A stretch of DNA of 64,000 bases from Hysterangium stoloniferum (lineage: Eukaryota > Basidiomycota > Agaricomycetes > Hysterangiales > Hysterangiaceae), in contig WHVD01000075.1 in assembly GCA_015178975.1 (NCBI GenBank), forward strand, positions 62,001 through 126,000. The letters are read 5' to 3'. How positions within the stretch are numbered: position 1 is the first letter of the stretch; each line of letters starts with the position of its first letter. Below are positions 11,128 through 24,870 of the stretch, one piece after another. The notes beneath the pieces were generated by a model. It searched no databases, had not been told where the DNA came from, and saw only the letters and a list, made by a program, of their open reading frames with translations. Both the position numbers and the translations under genes were made by a program.

Positions 11128-14100
11128 CATCGGATCATAATCCACCACACCCCCTGCGGCCGCAGCTGTCACGGACCCCGAGCCCGCCGTCGAACCTGTT
11201 TCAGTCCAAAAGTCCCAACCGTGCGAGGTGCCATATTGCTCTACATCTGGCGTGGGAACGGATGGCTGTCTGCTCGAGAAGGAGTGGGCGGGTGTGTGGG
11301 ACGGTTGGACGAGGTCGGAGACTGGCGAAGTATGACCGCTGGTTGAGGGGAATACACGGCCTTGTGAGGCTGTGTCCGTGTCGTGGGATGCTCGTGGGAT
11401 GCCACCGCATACTGATGTCGTTGTTTTTGTTTTTGGACGGGCACAGGGGGTACTTTGACGGTTACGAATCTGAGTTGCCCGTTTAAGAATTTAGCATATA
11501 GTTTCGGGGTGTGTCTTTCGTCGATGAAAGCTTTTGACGAGGCGAGCACGTCTACGAACCCAGTGACAAGGGCTACGATTCACTTGCGTGATTCCTTATC
11601 CAGCAGTGTCGCAAATTCGGGACGAAGCATCTATACATCCCATTTACTCAGTCGAAAGAGCACCAAAGGGAGCCAGCGTACCTTCAATAAAAATGCACTA
11701 CAAAAACCTCCCATTACAAAGAAACAATCCGGAGCGTACTTTAAAAAACCACTCGGGGCATATACTTCACTAAGATGACGCACGACCGCCATGGCCGATT
11801 GCAGACACTACAGAGTCACCAAATCAATACCTAGGCAATCTCGCAGACATACAAGCATACATACCTTGGCAAAGAACATATCGCCTGGCTCTAGACCATG
11901 ACGCTTCCATGCATCCTCAAACCCGAACGAGTACATAACCAGACGCATGTAATTTTCAAACACAGGAACACCTTCGAGACGGACGAAGTTGGCAGGGTCT
12001 AAACAAAAGAAAAGGGAGGTTAAATAATGCTACACCATAGCTAGAGTCATGGGGCCACATACCATTCCTATCCGATTCATTCTCATAACTCCACTTAACA
12101 CTATCGTGCCAGCCCCTGATCTCCGCCTCAATGGTCTCCGTTATAGGACGGAAATCAGGGCTCTATAGAAATTCGATGGTAAATCATCATTGCATAAAGA
12201 CACCTTGAAAATCAAAACACGCACAGATCCACTTGGTGTATGAATACACTCATGGAACCTCGATACGATCTTCAGCAGTTCCGTATACGCAACGAGATGG
12301 ACGTCGTAGGAGTGATTATATCTAGAATACATCATAGCATCAGCAAGATACCCAAGGCTATTCAAGAGTCTACTTACTTGCTCCCCCGATGCCAAGCCTT
12401 TGCACCTCTAATGACCTCATCCTCATGTATACCCGTAGGCCCCCATTGCGTCGAACTCGAGCGATCCACATCAAAGCAGTTTAACCACGTCCGGGCACGG
12501 TTCAGCCTCTCGCGCTCATGCCGCTCTGAGAGGGGCGCAGTGCTTGGGAACCTGATTTCATACAAAAATCATCAGCATCACGATCAAGGTGAGAAAATAA
12601 CAGAAAAGGAATGAAAGCGAGCGAAAGAAAAGAAGCCGCCCGACTAACCGACTAGCCAATCCTCCATAAGACCAACTCCTATCCTCCTCCCATCTCCTCG
12701 CAGGAAGACCATATACACTCATGAGCAGATATGCCTGAGCCATCTCAATGCTCTTCATGCCGTCGATGAAGGCTATTGCTGCTGCGTGTTTAGCAAAGTA
12801 CATGGCGGTTATATGGAGTTCTGGGCGAGAGGGGAGATAGCGAGATGAGATTGCTAGGACTGATCAGAGAGTTAGCACGTGCACGAGTTTTATTATAAAG
12901 AAGGCTGGAAGGGGAACAAGTGGGAAAGGATTTACCGACAGTGAAGAGGAACGGGTCCCGTTGGTAGACGTTTTGGACGTGTGGAGAACGGGGTCTAAGA
13001 GGGATACGAAGCTGGCAAATAGTAAAAAACACTATAAACATCCGTCTTTTGCAAGGAAGAAGGATAAACACTGCTTACGCTAACATATTTGAAAAATTTA
13101 CCATCATTGCAAAAGGAAAAGTTAACATCAGCTATCGAAAAAACCACAAGCCACTCACATATCAAACAACTCCCCTGCGGTCTCCCAATCCACCAACCCA
13201 TTGGCAAGAATAGCGCGCGTGGCAGCGGGCATGTTTAAGACCTTTCTTAGTGCCAGGTTGGCGGCAGACCTGGGGCGAAGTAATCTGTGTATGCTATACC
13301 GGACTTTTCGGTGGTTGTATAAAGGCAGATTCGGCTTCAACGTCGTCTTCATCATGTTTGATGTCGGAGTCTTCGTCAGATAGCGGCGCGTTTCAACCTG
13401 GACTCGGAACCTTCTTCACGTTTTATTGTTGATTAGTGACGATGATGTGGAAGAACCAGGTTTCGAAACAACATAGGACTCTTTGAGACCAAGCCGCGCA
13501 AGTATACCCATAGGTGCAGATGAAGAGGGGCGCGTGTATCGGTGGAGATGTGCGGTGGAGGGAAGAGGTTTTCTTGCATGTGCAGGGTGATTTTGTCTAT
13601 GGCCAGCTTTGCGTTCGTGTTTTTGTCCCTGGGAGTCTCCCATCTCCTCACCTACAGCCTCCCTCCACTTCCTCTCACAATCCCCGTCCCAAGGCCTCCC
13701 TCAGGCCTCCCCTCCCCTGCGCTACTTCACTCATCGTCGGTATCACCGCTCCTTTCATATGCCCTATCCCTCTCACACATCCCCAATCCCGAGGGCGCAC
13801 CACTATCCGCATTCTTCGTCTTCCCCCACCCTTCTTAAACGCCATCAACGCCGCTCTCTCAGCGTGTCCCAACACAGCCCCCACCACTAATCCGCTGCTG
13901 CACTCATCGGGATCCAACTCCAGACTTCCTGTCCAGGCTTTAGTTTCCGCTGAATTCTTCCCCATGCGACGATCTGCCAGATTTGTCCTTTTCCCCCTAG
14001 AACCGCTACCGACAGCTCCACCCTCAAACGCTTCGAGGAGCTTTCCACCTGCAAACGTGATAGGTATGGCATACCGCCGACGATTCGTAGGATGCCAGGA

Positions 14101-17100
14101 GGGTCGCTAATAAAAGAACAGAAAAGAATAACAAATAAATAGAAAGAATAAAGAAAAGTGTTAAAGAGAATAACGCTACTGCTCCCACCACAGGGCAAGC
14201 GGTTAGTCAACCGACGCATCCGCCTTTGGAGTGTCAAACTAGGACAGACTCAAACGGAGAAAGAGGTGTAATATCCGCGTCGCGGGAAGATCGCATGCTG
14301 AGAGTGATGGGGTGGAGAGATAGAACAATCTAGGAGTCCAAAACACGCATATACACCTCATGTGCGGCCGCAAACCACGATACACACGAGTTAAGAAAGA
14401 GAGGGAAAGACAGAACATGGCGCCTTCACTCCCATCCCATTCCACTCGGATTATTCTTCGATTGACATCCACCCCCGAGTCTCCAGTGAGAATAGACATA
14501 GACAGACATAGAGGACGAAGAGGGGGAATGGGGAAGTCTACCTCGAGATGGAATAGAATGGAAGGAGTCCGCATTCGTACAAATACCCCACGCGAGGCTG
14601 CGAACCACCGATACGCACAAATGGGAAAGAGAGCGCCAGAAAGGACATGGTGCGACCACCCCCATCGCATTCTCCCCAAACAAAGATGAAGACAGACATA
14701 GAGGACAAAGAGGTTCAATATTTATCCGCGTTCTAACTCGGGATAGAATGGGATGATTGAGGAGTGTCTTATTTGTGCGCATTTGCATCTACATATCTAG
14801 AGTGCAATCGCACAACCCTGCGGAGTACACGCAAATTGAAAAGAGGTGTAATATCCGGGTGTACGGAAGCCTAACTCGCGATGGGATGACCAAGTAGTGG
14901 GGCTGTAGTTGATAGAAAGAGAGAGATGGGTAGTTGAAGTTGGGGGAGACAGCCTAGCCATCGCGTGCGGAGTGGGAATCGTGCGTTCGGTGGATAGTGA
15001 GGAAGTGATGGAGGGAATGGCGCGGGCTAGAAACAGTGGCGGGATGGCACTGTAAAAGAGAGCGGCAAGATGGGATAGGTACGAATGGAAGACAGAAGAC
15101 GAAAGACGTTGACGGTGGAGGCGAAAGAAGCCGGCGGCGACAGAATTGCAGTAAGTTGAAGCGGGACCGAGTATGCGGGATCCAAGAAGGTACAGAGCAT
15201 CCAAGGAAGTAATCGGGATCGAAGAAAGTCCACTGGGGCGGAATGACAAGATGACGGGATACGGCTAGCAATTCGAATCAGGGAACTATCCAAGATTGGC
15301 ATCGGTGTGGCGATGACGGTGACGGTGACGACGATAGTGGTGGCAGTGTTACCGGTAAGAACTTAACACACAAAGTTCGCGAGGTCGGGTTAATATGGCG
15401 TTAGAATGGTGGAGTACAGCTATAGAGCGGCGGCGAATCTTTGAAAGATACCCCGGGAATCCAAGAATCCGATCAGTGGGATCTCATTCCCCAGGTCCGA
15501 AGATCGTCATACGCACTACATCAGTGTCAAAGTGCGATTGAAGATTGAGATGAGCGCTGGCACCAAAGAGTAGATGAGCAAGCCTTGGCACCAATGCAAG
15601 TGAGACTTCAGTTAACAGATGCAGATTCCTCCGCGGCCAGAGACAACACCGCGATTGATGTCAATCGGAATGACATTGACAGAGGCGATGTGAATGGCCG
15701 TGTGGATGTGACTATGAATGTCAGTCGAAGGGATGTGAATGTGCAACGACGTAACACGCAAGATGCAATGTCTCGGAAATCCCTTCCTCGGTGCCAAGAG
15801 GAAATCCGTGTCAATGCTAACGCTAATCCCGTATTAAGTCCGATGTAAGGAATCCAATGTAGACGAAAGTCCTATGCAGTCGAAAATCCCATACAGGCGA
15901 CTGCCAAACCAGATGTCCTGCCTTTCCATCCTAATATCGTATGGTGGTAGACCACGCCATGAAGAAAGATTACACCGGGCCGTCGCATATACAAAATAGT
16001 TTGAGGTTGGAAATGAAACTGAGGATGATGCGGTTGAAATTGAGACTCAAAACTGAGAATGCGGTCTTATCGCTGTCTGTGCCTGGGCTTGTGCATGAAC
16101 TTGGTGTGTTTCCGGTTGCACCTGAACCCCCAAATGGCCTTGAACATAAAACGTGAGTTTAAGATCAAGACTCTCGAGCTCAGAATTGCTTCTTACTATG
16201 CACTTGCGCTTGACCTTGCGTCCAAGTCTGGAATTGCGTCTGCACATGCGCCCATTCACCCTGCACCTGCAAACGCAAACGCAAACAGCAGTCCACATTG
16301 AGCTTCCCAATCTCTGAATCTGGACCATGCATCTGACTCACCTATCCACCGCCCCTACCCCTGCCCCCACTTCCACGCTACTCTGCCTTGATGCTGGAGC
16401 AGGCGCAATACTCCTGACACTGGTAACGCTTGGGGATTGATGATGATGATGTTGACTTTGACCATGTTTCCTCGCTTGACTCTGCTACGGCGCCTGAGCG
16501 TGTTACGCAGTAGCAGCTTGGGCCTATTAAACCCCGGAAATAGAAAGCAAAAGGATCGGTCCGGGTCGAAACTGAAGTTGGGGTTGGGGCTGCACGTGGA
16601 ATTGCGACTACAAAGGTTTGGAAGGGAGTATTGGCGAAGGGTTATGTGATGAATGTTACCATTGTCGTTGGAAGTGGGGTTGAGATTGAGATTGAGCGTG
16701 CAGTTTGTGTTGCAGCTGGCGTTGAGACTGCAATTGTGGCGATAGAGCTGCGACTGCGACTGTGGTTGGATCTGCCCCGCCTCCCCTGTCCCCGCCGCCA
16801 AGGGCATCTGAAACGAAAACTCCGGACAAATAATAAAACGGCTGGAATTCTACGTCATTAATGAAAACGGTGTGAAGATATCCGGTGCAGGGTTAGAATT
16901 GGAATTGAGATGGGAAGACTGCTGTATGCGGATACGCATTTGACACGATGCACCCCAACAAACACCCCAAGAATGGCGCCAATCGCATGCATGACATCCC
17001 ATTAGACCATGACCCCGCCGCCTTTGCTGCTGCTGCAAACATAAAGTCCCCACCTCCGGATCCCAATGCTCTCTCACCTCCAAAGGGCGGTGAGATGAGG

Positions 17101-17405
17101 ACGGTGTTGAAGGGCACGTTGTTGTTGCTAGTATTGAAGGCTATGGAGACGTTCATGTTACTACCGCTGCTGGTATCTACTTGGAGATTGGAGCTGGAGC
17201 GGATTCGGACTTGGAGTTGAAGGTGTTTGCATCTGATTCTGAGTCTGCGGCGGCGGCTGTATACATTTGCTGTCTTCACCATCATCGGGGATGAAGGACC
17301 GAGTGAAAGCAGGAGCGTGTGCTTAGTATTGCTGAAGTTGAGCATAGGCTTGCAATTGTACGAAGCGACTTGAAATTTTATAAATCGGCCTATTATCTTT
17401 ATCAT
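11128..17405 (-). pseudogene. Zn2Cys6 transcription factor, near full-length copy B
   Basis: This is colinear with the intact gene at 41,940-49,262 over nearly its whole length. The C-terminal tail exon is at 11,128-11,635, FVMGGFCSAFLLK near 11,700, an intact-looking exon encoding FVRLEGVPVFENYMRLVMYS near 11,990-11,870, the MHR at 12,070-13,130, the acidic exon at 13,150-14,090, the large intron at 14,110-15,980 and the Q-rich exon at 16,380-17,400. Disabling changes include an 11-bp duplication (ctcgtgggatg, near 11,385) that shifts the tail frame, frame breaks in the acidic region, and a TAA at 17,323-17,325. The exon for the second half of the zinc cluster is deleted (compare 14,090-14,130 with 45,110-45,420), as is the first half. 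The Met start region is replaced by retroelement sequence. Confidence 0.8.
15838..15898. repeat. Short 17-bp minisatellite, copy B intron
   Basis: A few degenerate units of the form gatgaaaatccaatgta occupy the position equivalent to the longer array at 46,984-47,160 in the intact gene. Confidence 0.55.
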
Positions 17406-19140
17406 TTATTACAGTTGACTCCTCCATAATCCATGTGTTCCACGGACACTCCAGGGTATGGGATATGGGGTACAAGAGAGTGCGAATAGCCTGGAAACAA
17501 ACTTTCATATGAAAATCCTACGGGTTTTAAGGGAGTGGTTATCAAGGTTAATAGAGAGTCGACTGTATGCATGCCTGACTAAGACGGGTTGACGGCATGA
17601 TCGTCTCGGTTCCTGCATGTTAGTGCTGATATGTTTTATAAATCTATTTGTTTGAATATTCCCTTTGTGCGTTTATCGTTCGCGTTATATAACTCCAGTT
17701 TGCCTGAGAAACCTTTCTCATCGCTGGGAACAATATATGCCATGTACAGGCGGACTTGAGGATCACTTGTCTCCTTCTCTCTCGAACAACACTTATTCTG
17801 GATGGGAGTAGGGAAGAGACATACGATCTATACTACAGTATATGCTCCTGGCCGGGACAGCCTTTCTACACTCCCTGTGGCTACTCACATGGGTGGGCAA
17901 TTTCCTATCTAGTGGTTTACCAGGCCAATCGGCCCTAACAGCTCAGTTCAGGGTACCGTGACTCAGAAACAAACCAGGCCTTTTTCTGCTATCCAGAAGC
18001 ACACAGGTCTTATATGGGACCTGCGTCCCAAAATGGTAGCAGTCCCAGCAGAAAACCCCGAGGCAACCATGGAGTTGATTCACAAGTGGAGCACATTTAC
18101 GCCAAAGATTGCAGAGAGGTTGCATGGGAAGCTGGTTCATGTCTCGGCCATTTTCCCATGGATCCGGGCATTTCTATGCTCGATTTCAACATTGGCAAAC
18201 AGTTTCCATTCACAACCAGCAAAATTGATCCTTCATGCGGCGATTTTAGCAGATCTTTCATGGATACAATATCTTTTGAGACACCTACCGAACGAGCTAC
18301 CAGTCTTCCAACGTGTTAGACATCGGATGGTAGCACATCCTTTGGGTTAGGTGTGATAGTGGACGACCACCGGGCCGTATGGAAATGAACACCCGGCTTC
18401 GGAGTGGGCACGGTAGACGTTGTGGTGATAGAGATTGGCTTAAAGATGACACTGCAGCTGGGAATATTTCGAAACCAGCACCCATGACAGCCAATGTTCC
18501 AGGCGCAGTTGGACAATAGCAGAGCCATAGCAGTAATGAACAAGGGCTGGTCTCACAGTAAAGAGACAAACAAGATCTTGAAAGAGATTTACAAACTAAT
18601 GACGATAAACCGGATACAGTTGAGGACTGAATATGTCGCCTCAAGGGACAACATAGCGGGCGCCCTATTTCAAGGTTGCATTTCCGACTTCCTCCCGAAC
18701 GCGCCAAGATGAGCATTCCCGGGCACCCGGAACATCGGATTCAATCATGGTAGCACAGTTCCTAGTCACTGCACCATATGTCCCACAGAGATCTTCCTTT
18801 TGTCATTTTCACCTCCTTTCAGCCCTTAGGCCGCCTGGCAGAGCAGACAAAAGGTTATCCAAAGTGACGAGGTGTCTGCACTCTACCACCAGCAACAATC
18901 GGGCACCCAGTGCTGAACTTGATGGCATCCATTGCCTCAGAGTCATCCCTGTGGAACGCATGTGGTTATGACGGGCTGGTTTACGTAAATTCCATACTTT
19001 CTGCGACATTTCTCAATTCCAAAGGTAGAATATCTGCCGGCATCCTTCAAATTGTTGCATTCCTTTGCACTGTGGGTGGCAGTAGATCCCTCATGTGACG
19101 GAGATGATCTGACTGCTGGAACACCTTTCAAAACCATTGT
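17406..19140 (+). mobile_element. Decayed YR-retroelement remnant 1 (RT-RNase H-recombinase)
   Basis: The plus-strand frame at 17,958-18,350 encodes LHGKLVHVSAIFPWIRAF and then LILHAAILADLSWIQYLL, a segment I recognise from the C-terminal RT region of mushroom RT-RNase H proteins. At 18,494-18,712 follow LDNSRAIAVMNKGWSHS and TEYVASRDNIAGALFQG, matching the RNase H pattern SDNS...NKGRS...VSSRDN-ADALSRG. Near 18,990 GLRKFHTFCDIS resembles the start of a tyrosine recombinase. The order RT, RNase H, YR indicates a tyrosine-recombinase retrotransposon. Frames are broken and no terminal repeats are visible. The remnant runs opposite to the transcription-factor copies and ends where copy C begins. 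It is not the same family as the intact element at 34,917-39,813. Confidence 0.65.
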
Positions 19141-21590
19141 CATTGGAAGCGAAAGGAGCCACCGGCGGCAGAATTGCAGTAGGTTGAAGCGGGACCGAAT
19201 ACGCGGGATCCAAGAAAGTACAGAGCATCCAAGGAAGTAATCGGGATGGAAGAAAGTCCCCTGGAGCGGAATGACAAGATGTCAGCACGGGATACGGCTA
19301 ACAATTCGAATCAGGGAACTATCCAAGATTGGCATTGGTAGTGGCGATGACGATGACGGTGACGATGATAGTGGTGGCAGTGTTACCGGTAAGAACTTAA
19401 CACACAAAGTTCGCGAGGTCGGGTTAATATGGCGTTAGAATGGTGAAGTACAGCTATAGAGCGGCGGCGAATCTTTGAAAGATACCTCGGGAATCCAAGA
19501 ATTCGATCAGTCGGATCTCATTCCCCAGGTCCGAAGATGACGCACTGCATCGGTGTCAAAGTGCGATTGAAGATTGAGAATAGATCAGATGAGCGCTGGT
19601 ACCAAAGAGTAGATGAGCAAACCTTGGCACCAATGCAAGTGAGAATTCAGTTAATAGATGTAGATTCCTTCGCTGCCAGAGACAACACCGTGATTGATGC
19701 CAAGCGGAATGACATTGACAAAGGCGACGTGAATGGCCGTGTGGATGTGAATATGAATGTCGGTCGAAGGGATGTGAATGTGCAACGACGTAACATGCAA
19801 GATGCACGCCCTCGCGAGCGGTGCTAATAGGAAACCCGTGTCAATGGCAACGCTAGTCCCGTACTAAGTCCAATGTAAGGAATCCAATATAGATGAAAAT
19901 CCAATGCAGATGAAGATTCAATGTAGAGGAAGATCCAATGTAGACGAAAATCCTATGCAGTCGAAAATCCCATATAGTCGACTGCCAAACCAGATGTCCT
20001 GCCTTTCCATCCGAATATCGTATGGTCGTAGACCACGCCATGAAGAAAGATTACACCGGGCCGTCGTATATACAAAATAGTTTGAGGTTGCATTTGAAAC
20101 TGAGGCTGATGCGGTTGAAATTGAGACTCAAAAACTGAGAATGTGGTCGTATCTGTGTATGTTCTTGGGCTTGTGCATGACCTTGGTGTGTTTCCGGTTG
20201 CACTTGAACTCCAAATTGGCCTTGAACATGGAGCGTGAGCTTAAGATCAAAACTCTTGAGCTCAGAATGGATGCTTACTTTGCACTGCGCTTGACCTTGC
20301 GGCCAAGTCTGGAATTGCGTCTGCATATGCGCCCGGTCACCCTGCACCCGCAAACGCAAACGCAAACAGCAGTCCAGATTGAGCGTCCCAATCTCCGAAT
20401 CTGGACCATGGATCCTACTCACCTGTCCACCGCCCCCGCCCCCGCCCCCGCCCCCATTTCCACTCTACTCTGCCCTGATGCTGGAGCAGGCGCAATACTC
20501 CTTACACTGGCACCGCTTGGGGATTGATGATGATGATGTTGACTTTGATCATGTTGCATCGCTTGACCCTGCCGCGGCGCCTGAGCTTGTTACGCAGTGG
20601 CAGCTTGGGCCTGTTCAGCCGCAGGCATAGAAAGCAAGAGGATCGGTCCTGGTTGGGGTTGCGCGTGGAATTGCGACTACAAGGGTTTGGAAGGGAGTTT
20701 TGGCGAAGGGCTATGTGATGGATGCTATCATTGTCGTTGAAAGTGTGGCTGAGATTGAGATTGAGCGTGCAGTTTGTGTGGCGGTTGGCGTTGAGACTGC
20801 AGTTGTGGCGATAGAACTGCGACTGCGACTGTGGTTGGATCTGCAATGCCTCCCCCCGCCTCTAAGGCCATCTGAAACGAAAACTCGTACAAATAACAAA
20901 ACGGCTGGAATTGCACATCATTAATGAAACGGGTGTGAAGACATCGATTCAGGATTGGAATTGGAATTGGGATGGGAAGACTGCTGTATGCGGGTACACA
21001 GTTGACATCGATGCACCCCAACAAAACACCCCAAGAATGGCGCCAATCGCGTGCAGGATATCCCATTAGACCATGGCCCTGCCGCCTTTGCTGCTGCTGC
21101 TGCAAACATGAAGTCCCCGCCTCCGGATCCCAATGCCTCCTCACCTCCCCTCCGTACCAAACATAAGCCATCTCACGCATTCCGGGATCATAACACCAAC
21201 GCTTGCGCTGGATGTTGGCGTATAATCTCCGAATTCATATCTATCCAGTGAGGGACGGGAAGTAAAAGGGCGGTGAGATGGGAACGGTGTTGAAGGGCTC
21301 GTTGTTGTGCTAGTATTGAAGGCCATGGAGATGTTCATGTTACTACCACTGCTGGTATATACTTGGGGATTTGGAGCTGGAGCGGATTCGGACTTGGAGT
21401 TGAAGGTGTTTGCATCTGATCCTGAGCCTGCGGCGGCGACCGTGCATATTCGCCAAAGGAAAAGCCGTCTTCACCATCATCGGGGATGAGGGACCGAGTG
21501 AAAGCAGGAGCGTGTGCTTAGTATTGCTGAAGTTGAGCGTAGGCTTGCAATTGTACGAAGCGGTGTGCAACTTGGAATTTTTTAAATCAG
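19141..21590 (-). pseudogene. Zn2Cys6 transcription factor, half-copy C
   Basis: This holds only the 3' part of the large intron (from about the point equivalent to 15,130) through the Q-rich 5' exon; no MHR, no zinc cluster and no start region. It is closely colinear with 15,130-17,405, 22,441-24,870 and 32,216-34,690. The frame is closed by many stops, including the shared TAA at 21,518-21,520. It forms one tandem unit with the retroelement remnant that follows. Confidence 0.75.
19868..19980. repeat. 17-bp minisatellite, copy C intron
   Basis: Several imperfect gatgaaaatccaatgta units lie at the position equivalent to 46,984-47,160. Confidence 0.6.
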
Positions 21591-22440
21591 CCTATTATCA
21601 TTTAGCGTATGGATTACAGTTGATTCCTTCATAATCCATGCGTTCCGTGGACACTCCAGGGGATAGGTTACGGGGTACAAGAGAGGCCTGGAAACGAACT
21701 TTGATACCAAAATCCTATGGGTTTTAAGGGAGTGGTTATCAAGGTTAATAAAGAGTCCACTGTATGCATGACCTGACTAAGATTGGCTGTCGCTAGACGC
21801 ATGATCGTCTCGGTTCCTGCATGCCATGTTACAGTGATGGAAATTTTTATAAATCTATCTGTTTGAATATTCCCTTTGTGCATTTATCGCTCGCGTTATA
21901 CAACTCCAGTTTACCAGAGTTGAGGACTGAATATGTTGCCTCAAGGGACAACATAGCGGGCGCCCTATGTCAAGGTTACACTTCTGACTTCCTCGCGAAC
22001 GCGAAGAGACATGCCAAGACGAGTGTTCCCGGGCACCCAGAACATCAGATTCAATCATGGTAGCACAGATCCTAGTCACTGCACCATATATCTCACAGAG
22101 ATCTTCCTTTAGTCATTTTCACCTCCTTTTAGCCCTTAGGCTGCCTGGTAGAGCAGACAAAAGGTTGTCCAAAGTGACGAGGTGTCTGCACTCTACCCAC
22201 AGCAACAATCGGGCACCCAGTGCTGAACTTGATGGCATCCATTGCCTCAGAGTCATTCCTGTGTAAAGCATGTGGTTATGACGGGCTGGTTTGGGTAAAT
22301 TCCATACTTTCTGCGACATTTCTCAATTCCAGAGGTAGAACATCTGCCGGCATCCTTCAAATTGTTGCATTCCTTTGCACTGTGGATAGCAGCAGATCCC
22401 TCATGCGTCGGAGATGATCTGACTGCCGGAACACCTTTCA
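21591..22440 (+). mobile_element. Decayed YR-retroelement remnant 2 (internally deleted)
   Basis: This matches remnant 1 at both ends but is about half its length. Near 21,915 the sequence jumps from the 5' part straight to the RNase H tail (TEYVASRDNIAGALCQG), so the RT segment with LHGKLVH is missing. The recombinase-like start (GLGKFHTF region, near 22,290) is kept. It joins half-copy D at the same breakpoint as the other units (cctttcaaaac). Confidence 0.65.
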
Positions 22441-24870
22441 AAACTAATGACAGTAGAAGCGAAAGAAGCCAGCGGCGGCAGAATTGCAGTAAGTTGAAGC
22501 GGGACCGAGTACGCGGGATCCAAGAAAATACAAAGCATCCAAGGAAGTAATCGGGATCGAAGAAAGTCCCCTGGAGCGGAATGACGAGATGTCGGAAACA
22601 GGATACGGCTAGCAATTCGAATCAGGGAACTATCCAAGATTGGCATCGGTGATGACGGCGACGTTGAGAATGGTGGCAGTGTTGCCGGCAAGAATTTCAC
22701 GCAAAGTTCGCGAAGTCGGATTAATACGGCGTTAGAATGGTGGAGTAAAGTTATAGAGTGGCGGCGAATCTGATAGAATTTGAAAGATACCCCGGGAATC
22801 CAAGAATCCAAGAATCCGATCAGTCGGATCTCATTCTCCAGGTCCGAAGATGACGTACTGCATCGGTGTCAAAGTGCGATTGAAGATTGAGAATAGATGA
22901 GATGAGCGCTGGTTCCAAAGAGTAGATGAGCAAACCTTGGCACCAATGCAAGTGAGACTTCAGTTAACGGATGCAGATTCCTCCGCAGCCAGAACACCGC
23001 GATTGAGGCCAATCGGAATGACATTGGCAAAGGCGATGTGAATGGCCGTGTGGATGTGAATATGAAGGTCGGCCGAAGGGATGTGAATGTGCAACGACGT
23101 AACATACCAGATGCAATGTCGCGGAAATCCCTTCCTCGGTGCCAATAAAAAATCCGTGTCAATGGTAACGCTAGTCCCGTACTAAGTCCAATGTAAGGAA
23201 TCCAATATAGATGAAAATCCAATGTAGATGAAAATCCAATGTAGATGAAAATCCAATGTAGATGAAAATCCAATGTAGATGAAAATCCAATGTAGAAAAT
23301 AATCCGAGTAGATGAAGATCTAATGTAGACGAAAATCCTATGCAGTCGAAAATCCTATGCAGTTGAAAATCCTATGCAGTTGAAAATCCCATACAGTCGA
23401 CTGCCAAACCAGATGTCCTGCCTTTCCATCCGAATATCGTATGGTGGTGGACCACGCCATGAAGAAAGATTACACGCCGGGCCGTCGTACATACAAAATG
23501 GGTTTGAGGTTGGATTTGAGGCTGAGGCTGATGCGGTTTGAATTAAGACTAAAACTGAGAATGTGGTCGTATCGCTGTCTGTGCGCGGGATTCTGCATGA
23601 GCTTGGTGTGTTTCCGGTTGTCCTTGAACTCTCATTTGGCCTTGAACATTGAGCGTTAGCTTAATATCAAGACTCTCAAGCTCAGAATTGCTTCTTACTT
23701 TGCACTTGCGCTTGACCTTGCGTCCAAGTCTGGAATTGCATCTGCACATACGCCCGGTCATCCTGCACCTGCAAACGCAAACGCAAACAGCAGTCCAGAT
23801 TAAGCTTCCAAATCTCTGAATCTGGACCATGCATCCGACTCACCTGTCCACCGCCCCAGCCACTGCCCCCTCTTCCACTCTACTCTGCCTTGATGCTGAA
23901 GCAGGCGCAATACTCCTTACACTGGCACCGCTTGGGGATTGATGATGTTGATGTTGATGTTGACTCTGATCATGTTTCCTCGCTTGACTCTGTTCGGCGC
24001 CGGAGCTTGCTACGCAGTGGCAGCTTGGGCCTGTTCAGCCGCAGGCATAGAAAGCAAGAGGATCGGTCCGGGTCGAGGTTGCGCATGGAATTGCGACTAC
24101 GAGGGTTTGGAAGGGAGTTTTGGCGCATGGTTATGTGATGGATGCTATCATTGTCGTTGGAAGTTGGGTTGAGATTGAGATTGAGCGTGCAGTTTGTGTT
24201 GCGGTTGGCGCTGAGACTGCAATTGTGGTGATAGAGCTGCAACGGCGACTGTGGTTGGATCTGCGCCGCCACCCCTGTCCCCGCCGCCAATGGCATCTGA
24301 AACGAAAACTCCGTAAAAATACCAACGGCTGGAATTGCACGTCATTAATGAAGCCGGTGTGAAGACATCGGTGCAGGGTTGGAATTGGAATTGAGATGGG
24401 AAGACTGCTATATGCAGATACGCAGTTGACATCGATGCACCCCGACAAAACACCCCAAGAGTATCGCCATCCGCGTGCGTGATATCCCATTAGACCATGA
24501 CCCTGCCTCCTTCGCTGCTGCTGCAAACATAAAGTCCCCGCCTCCAGATCCCAATGCCCCCTCACCTCCCCTCCGTACCAAACATAGGCCCTGTTTTGTT
24601 GTTGCTAGTATTGAAGGCCATGGAGATGTTCATGTTACTACCACTGTTGGTATCTACTTGGGGATTTGGAGCAGGAGCGGATTCGGAGTTGAAGCTGAGA
24701 GTGTTTGCATCTGATTCTGAGTCTGCGGCGGCGACCGTGCACATTCGCCAAAGGAAAAGCCATCTTCATTATCATCGGGGATGAGGGACCGAGTGAAAGC
24801 AGAAGCGTGTGCTCAGCATAGCGGACGTTGAGCACAGGCTTGCAATTGTACAAAGCGGCGTGCGACGTTG
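22441..24870 (-). pseudogene. Zn2Cys6 transcription factor, half-copy D
   Basis: Same extent as half-copy C: large-intron tail with an enlarged minisatellite, then the Q-rich exon in broken frames. A deletion near 24,590 removes sequence present in copies C and G (the ggcggtgagatggg stretch). The position equivalent to the shared TAA is altered here (gctcagcat instead of gcttagtatt), so that nonsense codon cannot be scored. Confidence 0.75.
23186..23400. repeat. 17-bp minisatellite, copy D intron
   Basis: Five near-perfect gatgaaaatccaatgta units are followed by variants with cctatgcag endings. It is the second-longest expansion of this repeat among the decayed copies. Confidence 0.75.

Noticed and set aside
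19141-24870. Functional small Q-rich genes in half-copies C and D
   Set aside because: All frames are short, the shared TAA and other stops interrupt the Q-rich exon, and neither a start region nor the zinc cluster is present.
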